Notes: generated by a model from the letters alone, not told the origin. Positions 26,412 through 34,967 are shown, numbered from the stretch's first letter. The stretch: DNA of 64,000 bases from UBA4782 sp034429195 (GCA_034429195.1 DAOUGQ010000006.1:62001-126000), one strand, 5' to 3'. A program made the numbers and translations.

Positions 26412-27545
26412 CTAATTATTTAAAGTTTCAATGAATTCCTGAGTAAAAACATCACTTTTTACCGAAATTGCTACTTGAACTTCAGGAAAATCAGATGAAA
26501 TGATAGTGGCACCCTGATTCGGACCTGAAGATTCGACGACTTCAATGCGGGTTGATTGAAAAGTTGCCAATGAAGGATCAACCATAATGGCTGCAGCCAA
26601 CGGATCCCAGAAGTACCAGTTTCCTGAATCAATAAAAGGCTGCATTTTATCCAGGACCTCAACAACAAACTTTGCTTCAGGTGTTACGGCAGATTGTTTG
26701 ATCGTTTGGGCAAATTCAGGTGTAAGCTGGGCTTGATTGGTTGCATCCAATCCAACCATAGTTAACGGTATATCTGATTTCAGTACAATATTTGCAGCGG
26801 TTGGGTCAACATAAATATTCCACTCTGCTGAGGAATTATTTGGTACGTAAGAAGTCAAATTGCCGGGAACATTCAGCGTGCCACCCATGATGGTGATCTT
26901 GCTAATTTTTCCTTCCAATTCAGGGTGGATGGTGAAGAAATCTCCTAGATTTGTTAGAGGACCGAGTGTAAGAATTTCTACAGATGAGTCTGCCTTTTCT
27001 AAAATTGTTGTCAAAAGCTCATTGGCATCCTGTACGTCAGATGGATTGTTACCCACTGGTAAAGTTATGCCTTTCATGGCATCAACATCAGCTCGCCAAC
27101 CATCAGGAAAAGCATGATCACCTGCTAAAGGGATTTCGTGCCCACAGGTAACCGGAATTGGAGAGTAATCAGCAAGTGCAACCAATCCAACTGCATTTTG
27201 AACACCAGGATTACAATGAGCTTCTCCCGTACCTGTGACAGTGATAGCGATAACTTCGACCTTTGGATTTTGAAGCAAGTAGAGAATGGCAAACCAATCG
27301 TCTACTGCCATATCCGTGTCAATGATGACTTTTTGTTTAGAAGAGACTTCTTTTGTACTGGTAGGTGGGATTATTGTTGGTGAAGAAGTTTGTGAGAAAG
27401 AATTTGTGGCTGTAGGTGATTCAGAAGTTTGAATGATTGGAAGGGATGTTGGTCTTGTTTCTGGGAGTGCAGGTAAAACACAAGAAGAAAAAATAAAACC
27501 TATAAGGATAAAACAAGCAAGCCGCCAAAAATATTTTCGTTCCAT
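26412..27545 (-). CDS. Nucleoside hydrolase family lipoprotein
   Basis: Inosine/uridine-preferring nucleoside hydrolase fold that cleaves N-glycosidic bonds of nucleosides, here exported. The signal peptide ends in a lipobox (IFSSC), and a Ser/Thr/Pro-rich linker of about 45 residues separates the anchor from the catalytic domain. The calcium-binding DTDMAVDDWFAI motif starts at about residue 75, and EILTLGPLTNLG and WDPLAAAIMVDPSLAT are further family blocks. 377 residues in all. GGAG lies 7 nt upstream of the ATG. Surface nucleoside scavenging is the inferred role. Confidence 0.9.
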   Translation of the reverse strand: MERKYFWRLACFILIGFIFSSCVLPALPETRPTSLPIIQTSESPTATNSFSQTSSPTIIPPTSTKEVSSKQKVIIDTDMAVDDWFAILYLLQNPKVEVIAITVTGTGEAHCNPGVQNAVGLVALADYSPIPVTCGHEIPLAGDHAFPDGWRADVDAMKGITLPVGNNPSDVQDANELLTTILEKADSSVEILTLGPLTNLGDFFTIHPELEGKISKITIMGGTLNVPGNLTSYVPNNSSAEWNIYVDPTAANIVLKSDIPLTMVGLDATNQAQLTPEFAQTIKQSAVTPEAKFVVEVLDKMQPFIDSGNWYFWDPLAAAIMVDPSLATFQSTRIEVVESSGPNQGATIISSDFPEVQVAISVKSDVFTQEFIETLNN

Positions 27546-27601
27546 TTTTTCTCCAGTGAAACCGAATTAATATCGAAGGTTCAATTAACGAATAAAGGTC
27601 T

Positions 27602-27988
27602 TTATTGTATTGTCTTTACATTTTCCTCAGTAATTTCTAAAAGAACGCCGTCGGGAATTTCCTGGATCGGGATGGAATCAATACAGGGAATCTCTGCAAT
27701 AATGCAACCAACGGCTGTAATGGTTTCGCATTGCGAATTGATGATCGCACATGGAGCCTTACCATTCTTTTTCAAACGATACAAGGTGTAAGAGCCTACT
27801 GTAGAACCTTTACCAGTAGGAAAGATGAGGACTTTCCCAGCAATGCAGTTGCCTTCCAGTGGATGATTTTTCTCAACCACGATACCAGTATTCGGGTCAA
27901 CTCCACCAAAAAAAGAGATGGGGAGGGTAGATACTAGAGATTTCCCCAAAGCTTTTCCTGGGTAAATAATCCTTCCCTGCCAGTTCAT
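27602..27988 (-). CDS. Aconitase X small (swivelling) subunit; probable phosphomevalonate dehydratase small subunit
   Basis: A 128-residue DUF126/AcnX swivel domain. The blocks GGVDPNTGIVVEKNHPLEG, IAGKVLIFPTGKGSTVGSY and PCAIINSQCETITAVGCI match the small subunit of archaeal phosphomevalonate dehydratase, with GKGSTVGS as the expected active-site loop. In archaea it acts with the large subunit to dehydrate (R)-mevalonate 5-phosphate to trans-anhydromevalonate 5-phosphate. Its start overlaps the stop of the large subunit by 4 nt (ATGA), so the subunits are translationally coupled. The alternative is a hydroxyproline dehydratase-type AcnX, which the neighbouring ubiD homologue makes less likely. 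Confidence 0.88.
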   Translation of the reverse strand: MNWQGRIIYPGKALGKSLVSTLPISFFGGVDPNTGIVVEKNHPLEGNCIAGKVLIFPTGKGSTVGSYTLYRLKKNGKAPCAIINSQCETITAVGCIIAEIPCIDSIPIQEIPDGVLLEITEENVKTIQ

Positions 27989-29205
27989 CTTAAAGCCTCT
28001 CTGATCACATCATCGAATGGAAGAAAAATCGTTTCCATTGAATTCTTTCCTGACGCGTAATAACAGGCTTTCGCAGAATCGGTTGCCAATCGCTGAAAAC
28101 GACCTTTAATCGGGGCTACTACACAGCAAGTGTCGGTTGCAAAAAGGGCACCGCTTGCTTCGATAATACGTGTATATCCCATCTGGTCTGCGATCTGTTT
28201 CACGGGTCTGGCAGTGGTGATCCAGAACTCCTTTTTTACCTGTTTCCCTTCGAGCATTTTAGCAATGCGGGCAATTTCAGGTAAGGTGAGGTGAGGGCAT
28301 CCAAGGCTCACAAAGTCGGCTTCACCAGTCTTTGATGCGTTCAATCGTTGTTTCGCATCGTTCAAGTCCTGAGGTGAGATGACAATGTCGTCTTTTGGAG
28401 GTTGGTATTTGTTGCTTTCAGGTGTAATGCCAGAAATATGAAATAGTGCCGCACCTGCAAAGGTTGCCAGGCTGGCACAAAAAGATTTCAAGTTCTCGAT
28501 ACTTGCAGAAAGGATGCCTTCCAGCCAAACTACAGGTTTTTCTGGCATTGATGCGGTTTTTTGGCTGATGGCTTCCGCTAAAGCGCCAAAATCGTTCGTT
28601 CCATCTAAAGAGCATTCAACTTTTACAGTTAATGTAGGCTTTCGATTTGCTTCTAGATGAAATCCATATGCTGGGGTATAACCGGTTAGCGCAGCAGCTA
28701 AAGCACTAGGTCCGCCTTCGCGATTGGTACGGGCACCCAGAATAGAATTGGCAAAACATACTGCACTGCTTTCTGACCAGGCAACATGCTCACCAAAAAT
28801 TGGTAGGTTTCCAACCAGATAAGGGGTGCAAGTGCAGGTGGTAACAACTCCCATCCGTGCAAAGGCATTGAGAACGCGAATCTGTTGTTGAGCAAAGTCG
28901 GGTGAGATGTTCATCGCTTGCCAGTTCTCGATATCCATCCCTGCTGGATTAAGAGTAGTAAATGCTTTGACTTTACCGCCGTTATCAGCAAGCTCAGTCA
29001 GATATTCTAAACCTGCTTCACCAAGATTATCATAACTGACACCTGCAATTTGCACTGATCTGACAGGGAGTAGAAATTCTGCATAGTATATTTTTGAAAG
29101 CGCTAACAGGATTTCCATTGCTTTTTGAATGGCTTTCCCTTCTTTCCCTGCAAGCATCTCTTTCTGATGAAAATTCAGATCCATTTCATTCTCTGTTTTG
29201 ATCAT
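27985..29205 (-). CDS. Aconitase X large (catalytic) subunit; probable phosphomevalonate dehydratase large subunit
   Basis: A 406-residue AcnX catalytic subunit. Candidate Fe-S cysteines are C124/C126 (TTCTCTPYLVGN), C303 (FVSLGCPHLTL) and C360/C361 (ATDTCCVVAPI), the three sites expected for a [4Fe-4S] dehydratase. Other family blocks are GARTNREGGPSALAAALTG and GLEYLTELADNGGKV. The start may be 29205 or the in-frame ATG 29184, which falls exactly behind the upstream ubiD stop and would remove a 20-nt overlap. Order ubiD, large, small with overlaps suggests a single transcript. Confidence 0.88.
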   Translation of the reverse strand: MIKTENEMDLNFHQKEMLAGKEGKAIQKAMEILLALSKIYYAEFLLPVRSVQIAGVSYDNLGEAGLEYLTELADNGGKVKAFTTLNPAGMDIENWQAMNISPDFAQQQIRVLNAFARMGVVTTCTCTPYLVGNLPIFGEHVAWSESSAVCFANSILGARTNREGGPSALAAALTGYTPAYGFHLEANRKPTLTVKVECSLDGTNDFGALAEAISQKTASMPEKPVVWLEGILSASIENLKSFCASLATFAGAALFHISGITPESNKYQPPKDDIVISPQDLNDAKQRLNASKTGEADFVSLGCPHLTLPEIARIAKMLEGKQVKKEFWITTARPVKQIADQMGYTRIIEASGALFATDTCCVVAPIKGRFQRLATDSAKACYYASGKNSMETIFLPFDDVIREALR

Positions 29206-30496
29206 TTAAAAAGGTTGAAATATCAACATCTGTATAGGTGGCACGGGAAAAAGATTTTCCCGTAGAATACCATGGTTTTGTGAGATCAAAACCGACTTTG
29301 GTTGTCAATTGCGTGTCAGACTCAGCGCTGGGATCAAGGCTGGAACCGTGCTGTCTGGGGATTATGACAAGATCGCGCTCTGCTTGAAAACGTGTTGCCA
29401 TCGCCCATTCCACCTGTGTAAGATTGTAGATGTCAATATCATCATCTACAATTGCGACATGCTTAAGGGAAGAATGCCCTGCGAACGCTGCCATAATGGC
29501 TTTTTTCCCGTCTTCATCTGTTTGTTTATCAATCTGTACTATGGCATGTAACCATGAACAGCCACCTGGGGTGATATTCACATCCAGGCAGTGGGTGACT
29601 TCATTAACTTTTTGGTAAATAGTTGGCTCACGAGGTGTTCCCATTAGCATCTTATGTTCCAGACCACCTGGCAGTAATGCTTGCCAGATGGGATCTTTTC
29701 TATGGGTGATGGTTTTTACCTTAAAAATTGGTTCATCTCTGACAATATCATATGTTTCAGTCAGGTCAAGGAAAGGACCTTCACTATGCCGGCGATCGCT
29801 ATATATAGTGCCTTCCAGAACAATTTCACACTCAGCGGGTATCATCAAATCGACGGAATAAGCATGAACCAGAGGAACGGGAGCCATTGCGTTAGCGATC
29901 TCAAGCTCATTCTTCCCAATTTCAACAGAAATTCCAGCAGCCAGCATGAGATTGGGTGGGTTGCCAATACAGACAGCAACATCCATCTGCCCCATTTCGT
30001 CCAGGTATTGATCGAAATGGCGTTTCTTGACAACCCTTACTGCCATTTCATCTTTTGAGTATTGCATCATGCGATGATAGTCGAGATTTTGTCCGTGTGT
30101 GGGATGTTTTGCAATGACCAACCCTGAGGAAATGTAATTCCCACCATCTTTTTCACAGTGGAATAAGATGGGAAACTGATCAAGGTTTGGTTTGTCAATG
30201 ACCACTTCCTGGCAAGGTGCCTGTGTCACAACAGGGCAGGGTTGAGGGTGTTCCATTGTCTGAATCAGAAAAGGAATGAGTTGAGAAGGTTCTAATCCAA
30301 AAAAGCTGGCAATACTTGATTTGGTACAGTATAAATTACCTGCAATGGGAACATCAAATCCTTTTACAGTATTAAAACGAACTGGATGAGGTTCCAGTGT
30401 ATGGAGGATGCTTGCTGCTTGAAGGTTGCGGTCTACTGGTTTGGATATTTGTAACAGTTGATTGGAATCCTGTAAGAGCTGTAGAAAGCGTCGCAT
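29186..30496 (-). CDS. UbiD-family decarboxylase; probable anhydromevalonate phosphate decarboxylase
   Basis: A prenyl-FMN-dependent decarboxylase of about 436 residues. UbiD signatures are GNYISSGLVIAKHP, CIGNPPNLMLAAG, ECEIVLEGTIYSDRR and SEGPFLDLT, the last containing the Glu residues of the catalytic Glu-Arg-Glu network. In archaea the homologue next to AcnX converts trans-anhydromevalonate 5-phosphate to isopentenyl phosphate; direct overlap with both AcnX subunit genes here strongly suggests the same role rather than ubiquinone or aromatic-acid metabolism. ATG 30496 is preferred because GAGGT precedes it by about 10 nt; an in-frame start at 30550 would sit in the promoter region. UbiX, which makes prenyl-FMN, is not in the window. 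Confidence 0.87.
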   Translation of the reverse strand: MRRFLQLLQDSNQLLQISKPVDRNLQAASILHTLEPHPVRFNTVKGFDVPIAGNLYCTKSSIASFFGLEPSQLIPFLIQTMEHPQPCPVVTQAPCQEVVIDKPNLDQFPILFHCEKDGGNYISSGLVIAKHPTHGQNLDYHRMMQYSKDEMAVRVVKKRHFDQYLDEMGQMDVAVCIGNPPNLMLAAGISVEIGKNELEIANAMAPVPLVHAYSVDLMIPAECEIVLEGTIYSDRRHSEGPFLDLTETYDIVRDEPIFKVKTITHRKDPIWQALLPGGLEHKMLMGTPREPTIYQKVNEVTHCLDVNITPGGCSWLHAIVQIDKQTDEDGKKAIMAAFAGHSSLKHVAIVDDDIDIYNLTQVEWAMATRFQAERDLVIIPRQHGSSLDPSAESDTQLTTKVGFDLTKPWYSTGKSFSRATYTDVDISTFLNDQNRE

Positions 30497-30565
30497 TTTT
30501 ATGGTTACCTCGCGAATAACGTTATTGTAGCATAGCTTTATAAAAGACAAATATGATAAAAATAG

Positions 30566-30595
30566 TTGAAAAATATATTTCGTTCGTGTTACAAT
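30566..30595 (+). promoter_or_regulatory. Promoter of the Sec-peroxiredoxin gene
   Basis: TTGAAA (30566-30571) and TACAAT (30590-30595) are separated by 18 nt. The -10 ends 6 nt before ATG 30602, so the message should be leaderless; no Shine-Dalgarno is present. Confidence 0.6.
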
Positions 30596-30601
30596 GTATT
30601 C

Positions 30602-31396
30602 ATGTTTAAGAAAAATACTTCTAAAGAAGCAGTAAAACTTGATATTGGTATGCCTGCTCCTGATTTTGTTTTGAAAGAATCAGGAGGAAAGGAAATTCGC
30701 TTAAGCGATTTCCGAGGAAAGAATGTGCTCATCGCCTTTTTCCCATTGGCATGGACACCCATATGAACAGGGCAGATCCCGTCGTATGAAGCTGATAAAG
30801 CTTTGTTCGCGGGATTGGACACCCAGGTTCTGGGAATAAGCGTTGACTCGCAACCATGTTTAACTGCCTGGGCTGAAAGCCTGGGAGGGATAACCTATCC
30901 ACTCTTAAGTGATTTCTGGCCACACGGAGCGGTTGCAAAAAAATATGGAGTACTGCGCGAAGAAGGATATTCAGAGAGGGCACTGTTTGTGATAGACCGC
31001 AAAGGGATCATCAGATATATTGACATTCATAACATTGACGAGCAACCTGATAATCAGGTAGTCATAAAATTTATTCAACGGATGGATCCCATAGCTGCAG
31101 CAAAATTTGCTGCAGTGATCGCACAACCACAAGAACCAGTAGAATTACCTCATGGTGGGGTTGTCATGTATTGTACTTCGTGGTGTCCTTCCTGCAGAAA
31201 GGCAAGAGCATGGTTTGCTGAAAGGAATATACCATATACTGAAGTAGATATCAGTTCTGTACCAGGCGCTGCCGCCCAGGTTATGAAGTGGGCGGATGGT
31301 AATCGAACTACCCCTACTTTTGATATTGACGGCACGATCATCATCGATTTCAATGAAGCAAAACTACGTGAGGTACTTATTGACAAGCTCAAATAG
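30602..31396 (+). CDS. Selenocysteine-containing peroxiredoxin fused to a glutaredoxin-like domain
   Basis: Read through an in-frame TGA (30764-30766), the frame encodes a 264-residue protein. The N-terminal AhpC/TSA domain (PAPDFVLKESGGKEIRLSDF, FFPLAWTPI-U-TGQIPSYE) places the TGA-encoded residue, position 55, exactly where the peroxidatic Cys of the P-x-x-x-T-x-x-C motif belongs. After about residue 180 a thioredoxin-fold domain follows with CTSWCPSCRKARAWF (CxxC at C195/C198), a glutaredoxin/NrdH-like reductant that could recycle the peroxidase. The protein coding is uninterrupted on both sides of TGA and a SECIS-like hairpin lies just downstream. It presumably reduces peroxides in an oxygen-sensitive cell. 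A nonsense-mutated pseudogene is the alternative, but the position of the stop argues against it. Confidence 0.85.
30776..30815 (+). promoter_or_regulatory. Putative bacterial SECIS element
   Basis: Starting 10 nt after the TGA, a lower stem ATCCCG / CGGGAT (30776-30781, 30810-30815) encloses an upper stem AAGCT / AGCTT (30789-30793, 30799-30803; extendable with two wobble pairs and one A-U) capped by GATAA. The G at the start of the apical loop lies 28 nt after the TGA, within the distance range described for bacterial SECIS elements. It would recruit SelB with Sec-tRNA. Confidence 0.65.
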
Positions 31397-31418
31397 GATT
31401 ATTGAAGAAAAGAATTTG

Positions 31419-31454
31419 CCCTGCTCGTTATGTAGATGAGCAGGGTATTATTTT
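31419..31454 (+). terminator. Terminator after the Sec-peroxiredoxin gene
   Basis: An 8-bp stem CCCTGCTC / GAGCAGGG with an 11-nt loop is followed by TATTATTTT. The MFS gene starts 10 nt further on with its own ribosome-binding site in or beyond the T-tract. Confidence 0.7.
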
Positions 31455-31463
31455 GGAGAGAAC

Positions 31464-32729
31464 ATGGACATCATCAGTGAAGTTACAAGCAGACCGAATT
31501 TGTTTCAACGGCTAAAGGCTATGCCCAGGAATGTATGGGCAGTAAGTTTGACAAGTTTTTTCATGGATATTTCGACTGAAATGGTGATCAACATTCTGCC
31601 ACTTTTCCTGAGCAACGTTTTGGGTGTGCGTACTGTTGTTATTGGTGCTATAGAGGGAGCAGCAGAAGCAACTGCCAGCATTCTTAAGGTATTTTCTGGC
31701 TGGCTTTCAGATAAATTGCGTGCGCGTAAATGGCTTGCTGTGGTTGGATACGGGCTATCTGCAATCGCAAAGCCATTTTTCTATATAGCCAATAGTGCAG
31801 GAATGATAGCGGGAGTAAGAGTCGCAGATCGAATTGGAAAAGGGGTTCGTACTGCACCAAGGGACGCCCTGGTTGCAGATTCAGTTGATACGAAGCAAAG
31901 AGGGTTGGCATTTGGATTTCAACGCGCAGCAGACACTGCTGGTGCGATGCTTGGATTACTGATTGCGTTGGGTGTGGTCTGGTTTGCCCAGCAGCAACTC
32001 GGCAAAATGGAACGCAGTACTTTTCAGTTAGTAGTGTTGATAAGTATTATTCCTGCGATCCTGGCGGTGGCAGCACTGGCAATAGGAGCTAAGGAAGTTG
32101 CCATCACAGGGCAGAAAAGTATGCCCCGTTTTGCCTTTAAGTCATTAGGCAAACCTTTCATGATTTTCATGATCATTGTAGGTGTTTTTGACCTGGGAAA
32201 TTCATCCGATGCTTTTCTGGTTCTTCGGGCACAAGAACGTGGAGTGAGCGTGCTGGGTATTCTGGGCATGCTGGTAGTTTTCAACCTGATCTACACCCTG
32301 GTATCTATTCCAGCAGGCTCCTTATCGGATAAAGTTGGTAGACAACGAGTAATCCTGGGTGGATGGTTTGTTTATGCTTTGATCTACCTGGGTTTTGCTT
32401 TAGTTAAAAATACTACCGGTGTGTGGATTCTCTATGTTCTTTATGGGATTTATTATGGATTGGCTTTCGGAACCACAAAAGCACTGGTAGCCGATCTTGT
32501 TCCAGAAGCTTTACGCGGCACAGCTTATGGAACATATAATGCTGTTCTGGGTCTCCTTGATTTTCCTGCTTCTTTGATTGCTGGTTTATTATGGCAGGGT
32601 GTCGGCACCTGGAAAGGATTTGGTCCTTCAGCTCCATTTTGGTGGGGTGGTGGACTGGCACTGTTAGCCTCCATTTTATTAGCCATCTGGCTGCCAACTT
32701 TGCATTTACATGATCAAAAAGGTCAATAA
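31464..32729 (+). CDS. Major facilitator superfamily transporter
   Basis: A 421-residue polytopic protein with about 12 transmembrane helices. The loop between helices 2 and 3 carries the MFS motif-A-like GWLSDKLRARKWLA, and the equivalent loop of the C-terminal half carries AGSLSDKVGRQRVILGG. DRIGKGVRTAPRDALVADS is a block I associate with a bacterial MFS subfamily of unknown substrate. GGAGAG lies 7 nt before the ATG. It follows the peroxiredoxin gene on the same strand, behind a terminator, so co-function is not implied. Confidence 0.88.
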   Translation: MDIISEVTSRPNLFQRLKAMPRNVWAVSLTSFFMDISTEMVINILPLFLSNVLGVRTVVIGAIEGAAEATASILKVFSGWLSDKLRARKWLAVVGYGLSAIAKPFFYIANSAGMIAGVRVADRIGKGVRTAPRDALVADSVDTKQRGLAFGFQRAADTAGAMLGLLIALGVVWFAQQQLGKMERSTFQLVVLISIIPAILAVAALAIGAKEVAITGQKSMPRFAFKSLGKPFMIFMIIVGVFDLGNSSDAFLVLRAQERGVSVLGILGMLVVFNLIYTLVSIPAGSLSDKVGRQRVILGGWFVYALIYLGFALVKNTTGVWILYVLYGIYYGLAFGTTKALVADLVPEALRGTAYGTYNAVLGLLDFPASLIAGLLWQGVGTWKGFGPSAPFWWGGGLALLASILLAIWLPTLHLHDQKGQ

Positions 32730-32751
32730 CTGCGTTAAAATTTTTAGAGAG

Positions 32752-32757
32752 TATAAT
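32752..32757 (+). promoter_or_regulatory. -10 box upstream of tatC
   Basis: A perfect TATAAT lies 31 nt upstream of the tatC ATG, giving a conventional short leader. The -35 is not convincing. Confidence 0.4.
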
Positions 32758-32788
32758 TTGTCAGAATTTTTGAGTTCGCAACAGGATT

Positions 32789-33511
32789 ATGAGCGATTCA
32801 CTAAAGACAATGAATATTTGGGAACACGTAAAAGAACTACGTAAACGCCTGTTGCTTGCAGTCGCTGGTCTTTTAGTTTGTGTTTTGATCAGCTTTATTT
32901 TTTGTTCTTCATTGATGGAATTCCTTGCTAAACCGATCGGGGGATTAAGTAAATTGCAATCCATTGAAGTCACTGAAAACATGAGTGTTTTTATGAAAGT
33001 CTCATTATTAAGTGGCGTAATTATTGCGCTTCCCTGGGTTTTATATCAATTACTGGCTTTTGTGATGCCAGGCTTGACAAAGAATGAGAGACGTTGGATC
33101 TTATTAGCTATTCCCATAGCATCTATACTTTTTATTGGAGGTGTTTCGTTTACATATGTAGTAATGTTACCAGTCGCGATACCATTTCTTATGGAGTTCT
33201 TAGGAGTCACAACTATTCCTCGATTGGCTAACTATTTTACCTTTATCACTAACCTCATGTTTTGGGTTGGTGTGGCATTTGAAAGCCCTCTTGTTGTGTT
33301 CGTACTGGCAAAACTCAAATTGATCACCTGGAAAGCATTATTGAAGCAGTGGAAAATAGCGATTGTTGTGATTGCCATTCTGGCTGCCGTTATCACACCA
33401 ACTGGAGACCCAATTAACATGAGTATCCTTATGTTACCTCTGCTCTTCTTATATTTTCTGAGTATTGCATTTGCATGGCTGGCTCGCCGAAAAGAAATTA
33501 TGGTAGAATGA
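32789..33511 (+). CDS. tatC: Sec-independent protein translocase TatC
   Basis: Receptor component of the twin-arginine translocase. A 240-residue protein with six transmembrane segments; MNIWEHVKELRKRLLLAVAG is the conserved cytoplasmic N-terminus that contacts the RR signal, and FVMPGLTKNERRW and NLMFWVGVAFESPLVVFVL are TatC signatures including the conserved Glu in helix 4. It opens a tatC-tatA-tatB-like cassette. A client with an RR signal is encoded at 53.8-54.9 kb. Confidence 0.95.
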   Translation: MSDSLKTMNIWEHVKELRKRLLLAVAGLLVCVLISFIFCSSLMEFLAKPIGGLSKLQSIEVTENMSVFMKVSLLSGVIIALPWVLYQLLAFVMPGLTKNERRWILLAIPIASILFIGGVSFTYVVMLPVAIPFLMEFLGVTTIPRLANYFTFITNLMFWVGVAFESPLVVFVLAKLKLITWKALLKQWKIAIVVIAILAAVITPTGDPINMSILMLPLLFLYFLSIAFAWLARRKEIMVE

Positions 33512-33537
33512 ATTTTTGAAACAAAAGGAGTTGTAAA

Positions 33538-33735
33538 ATGTTTCTTGGGCTTAAACCTTACGAATTGATCATCATTCTTGTCATAATCGTTCTGCTTTTT
33601 GGTGTAGGTAGAATTTCTAAAATCGCAGGTGAGTTAGGTAGTGGCATAAAAGCATTCAAAAAGAATATTAGGGATGATTCTCCTGAAGAAAAAGAAGAAT
33701 CCACCAGCAAAAATGAAGATCAAAAGAAAGAGTAA
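33538..33735 (+). CDS. tatA: TatA translocase subunit
   Basis: A 65-residue protein with the TatA layout: short N-terminal transmembrane helix (ELIIILVIIVLLFG), the F-G hinge, amphipathic helix (GRISKIAGELGSGIKAFKKN), and a charged disordered tail. AAAGGAG lies 8 nt upstream of the ATG. TatA forms the pore oligomer of the translocase. Confidence 0.93.
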   Translation: MFLGLKPYELIIILVIIVLLFGVGRISKIAGELGSGIKAFKKNIRDDSPEEKEESTSKNEDQKKE

Positions 33736-33782
33736 ATCTTTCACAAATAAGAATGTCTTCATAATCCATCATCAGAAAAACC

Positions 33783-34166
33783 ATGAAGATTTTTAATATC
33801 GGCCCACTTGAACTTGTTTTCATCCTTGTTGTGGCTCTCATCATTTTGGGCCCGAATGATATGGTGAAAACAGGTGCACAATTAGGGAAATTCGTACGAA
33901 AAGTAATAAAATCACCTATCTGGCGCTCCATTGTATCCACATCTAATGAAATACGTGATATTCCTCGAAAAATAGTTACCGATACAGGACTTGATGAGGA
34001 AATAAAAGCGTTTGAAAAAGAATCCAGAAAGATTGATGGTGATTTGAAAAAAGATGTAGATTCGATTTTAGTCGATCTTAAAGAGGATATGGAAAAAAGT
34101 CTACCAGAAAACCATCCCCTTTATACTGAAGCATCGAAACAAGATGAGAAGAGTAATATCAAATAG
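33783..34166 (+). CDS. tatB: TatA/TatB-like translocase subunit
   Basis: A 127-residue protein that begins IFNIGPLELVFILVVALIILGPNDM, matching the TatB start with the conserved Glu in the transmembrane helix and the GP hinge. A long amphipathic and coiled-coil-like cytoplasmic part rich in Lys and Glu follows, longer than in TatA, which favours the TatB assignment. It is the third gene of the tat cassette, 47 nt after tatA, and is followed by a terminator. Confidence 0.82.
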   Translation: MKIFNIGPLELVFILVVALIILGPNDMVKTGAQLGKFVRKVIKSPIWRSIVSTSNEIRDIPRKIVTDTGLDEEIKAFEKESRKIDGDLKKDVDSILVDLKEDMEKSLPENHPLYTEASKQDEKSNIK

Positions 34167-34187
34167 CAAACGTTATTAAATACAAAA

Positions 34188-34217
34188 ACAAGGAGCTTGA
34201 TGCTCCTTGTTCTTTAC
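34188..34217. terminator. Bidirectional terminator after the tat cassette
   Basis: A 9-bp perfect stem ACAAGGAGC / GCTCCTTGT with a 5-nt loop is followed by TCTTT on the plus strand and by a T-run (complement of the A-run at 34183-34188) on the minus strand. It separates tatB from the convergent gene. Confidence 0.75.
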
Positions 34218-34229
34218 CAATTTGTTGAC

Positions 34230-34967
34230 TCATGGATTACCCAAAATATAACAGGGAGTAATTGTACCAGGTGGATTCAGTTTTCCCCAGGAGTACATCA
34301 TCGCTTCAAATGTCATATCAGTTCGCATGTGTAACGGAATAATATTTCCCCAATCAGGTGCTTGACCTGAACCTTCCTGTGTGTTACTCAATGTGGCGCA
34401 AATATCCTTGAATACCAAAGTTTCTTCTTCTAATATAACCCGAAATCCTTCTCCGTCTGAGGCGGGCTGAGCAGTAAGAGTGGTCTGAGTATTATTAATC
34501 CAGCCCAGGATCGGAGAAATAGCCTGCGCATCTGCCAGAATGTATCCATCCCAGGTGAAGTTGAATGTTGCAAGTTGCTGCCAGAATTCCGGTACAGGTA
34601 AATTATCGCTGCCTAGAGCAAATGAATCTACCAGAGGTTGAATTTGATCTGGGGTTTCAAGGTTGGGATAAAGCGCCATTACTGTCAACCCCGGATAATC
34701 TGCAGGACCCAGGAAAGCTATCCAGATGGAGATCAAGCGCGGAGCAGGTGAGCTGAGATCATCGACTCGGAGGAGAACCAGGTTGGTTTGGCCGGTTCCG
34801 GGAGCACCTGCAGTTCGTGTTGGTAAGAGAATTGGGGTGGGTGTCGTTTTCTCACGCCCATTCATCACCTGGTTTGCAACCAGAATTCCCAATACACCGC
34901 AGGCAACGAATAAAAAGATGAGGAAGAAACCTTGAGCCTTTTTCATACCTGCTTTTTGATCACGCAA
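34230..34967 (-). CDS. Membrane-anchored extracytoplasmic protein of unknown function
   Basis: A 245-residue protein with one N-terminal transmembrane anchor (GFFLIFLFVACGVLGILVAN), a Thr/Pro-rich linker (TTPTPILLPTRT), then a globular domain starting QTNLVLLRVDDL. The globular part reminds me of LytR-CpsA-Psr-type extracytoplasmic domains found in Anaerolineae, but catalytic Arg/Asp residues are not evident, so I give no function. The start could be 34967 or the ATG at 34946. No close neighbour on the same strand. Confidence 0.6.
   Translation of the reverse strand: MRDQKAGMKKAQGFFLIFLFVACGVLGILVANQVMNGREKTTPTPILLPTRTAGAPGTGQTNLVLLRVDDLSSPAPRLISIWIAFLGPADYPGLTVMALYPNLETPDQIQPLVDSFALGSDNLPVPEFWQQLATFNFTWDGYILADAQAISPILGWINNTQTTLTAQPASDGEGFRVILEEETLVFKDICATLSNTQEGSGQAPDWGNIIPLHMRTDMTFEAMMYSWGKLNPPGTITPCYILGNP

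Noticed and set aside
30764..30766. TGA in the peroxiredoxin gene as a simple nonsense or sequencing error
   Set aside because: The codon sits precisely at the peroxidatic Cys, coding continues intact on both sides, and a SECIS-like hairpin follows; selenocysteine is the better explanation.
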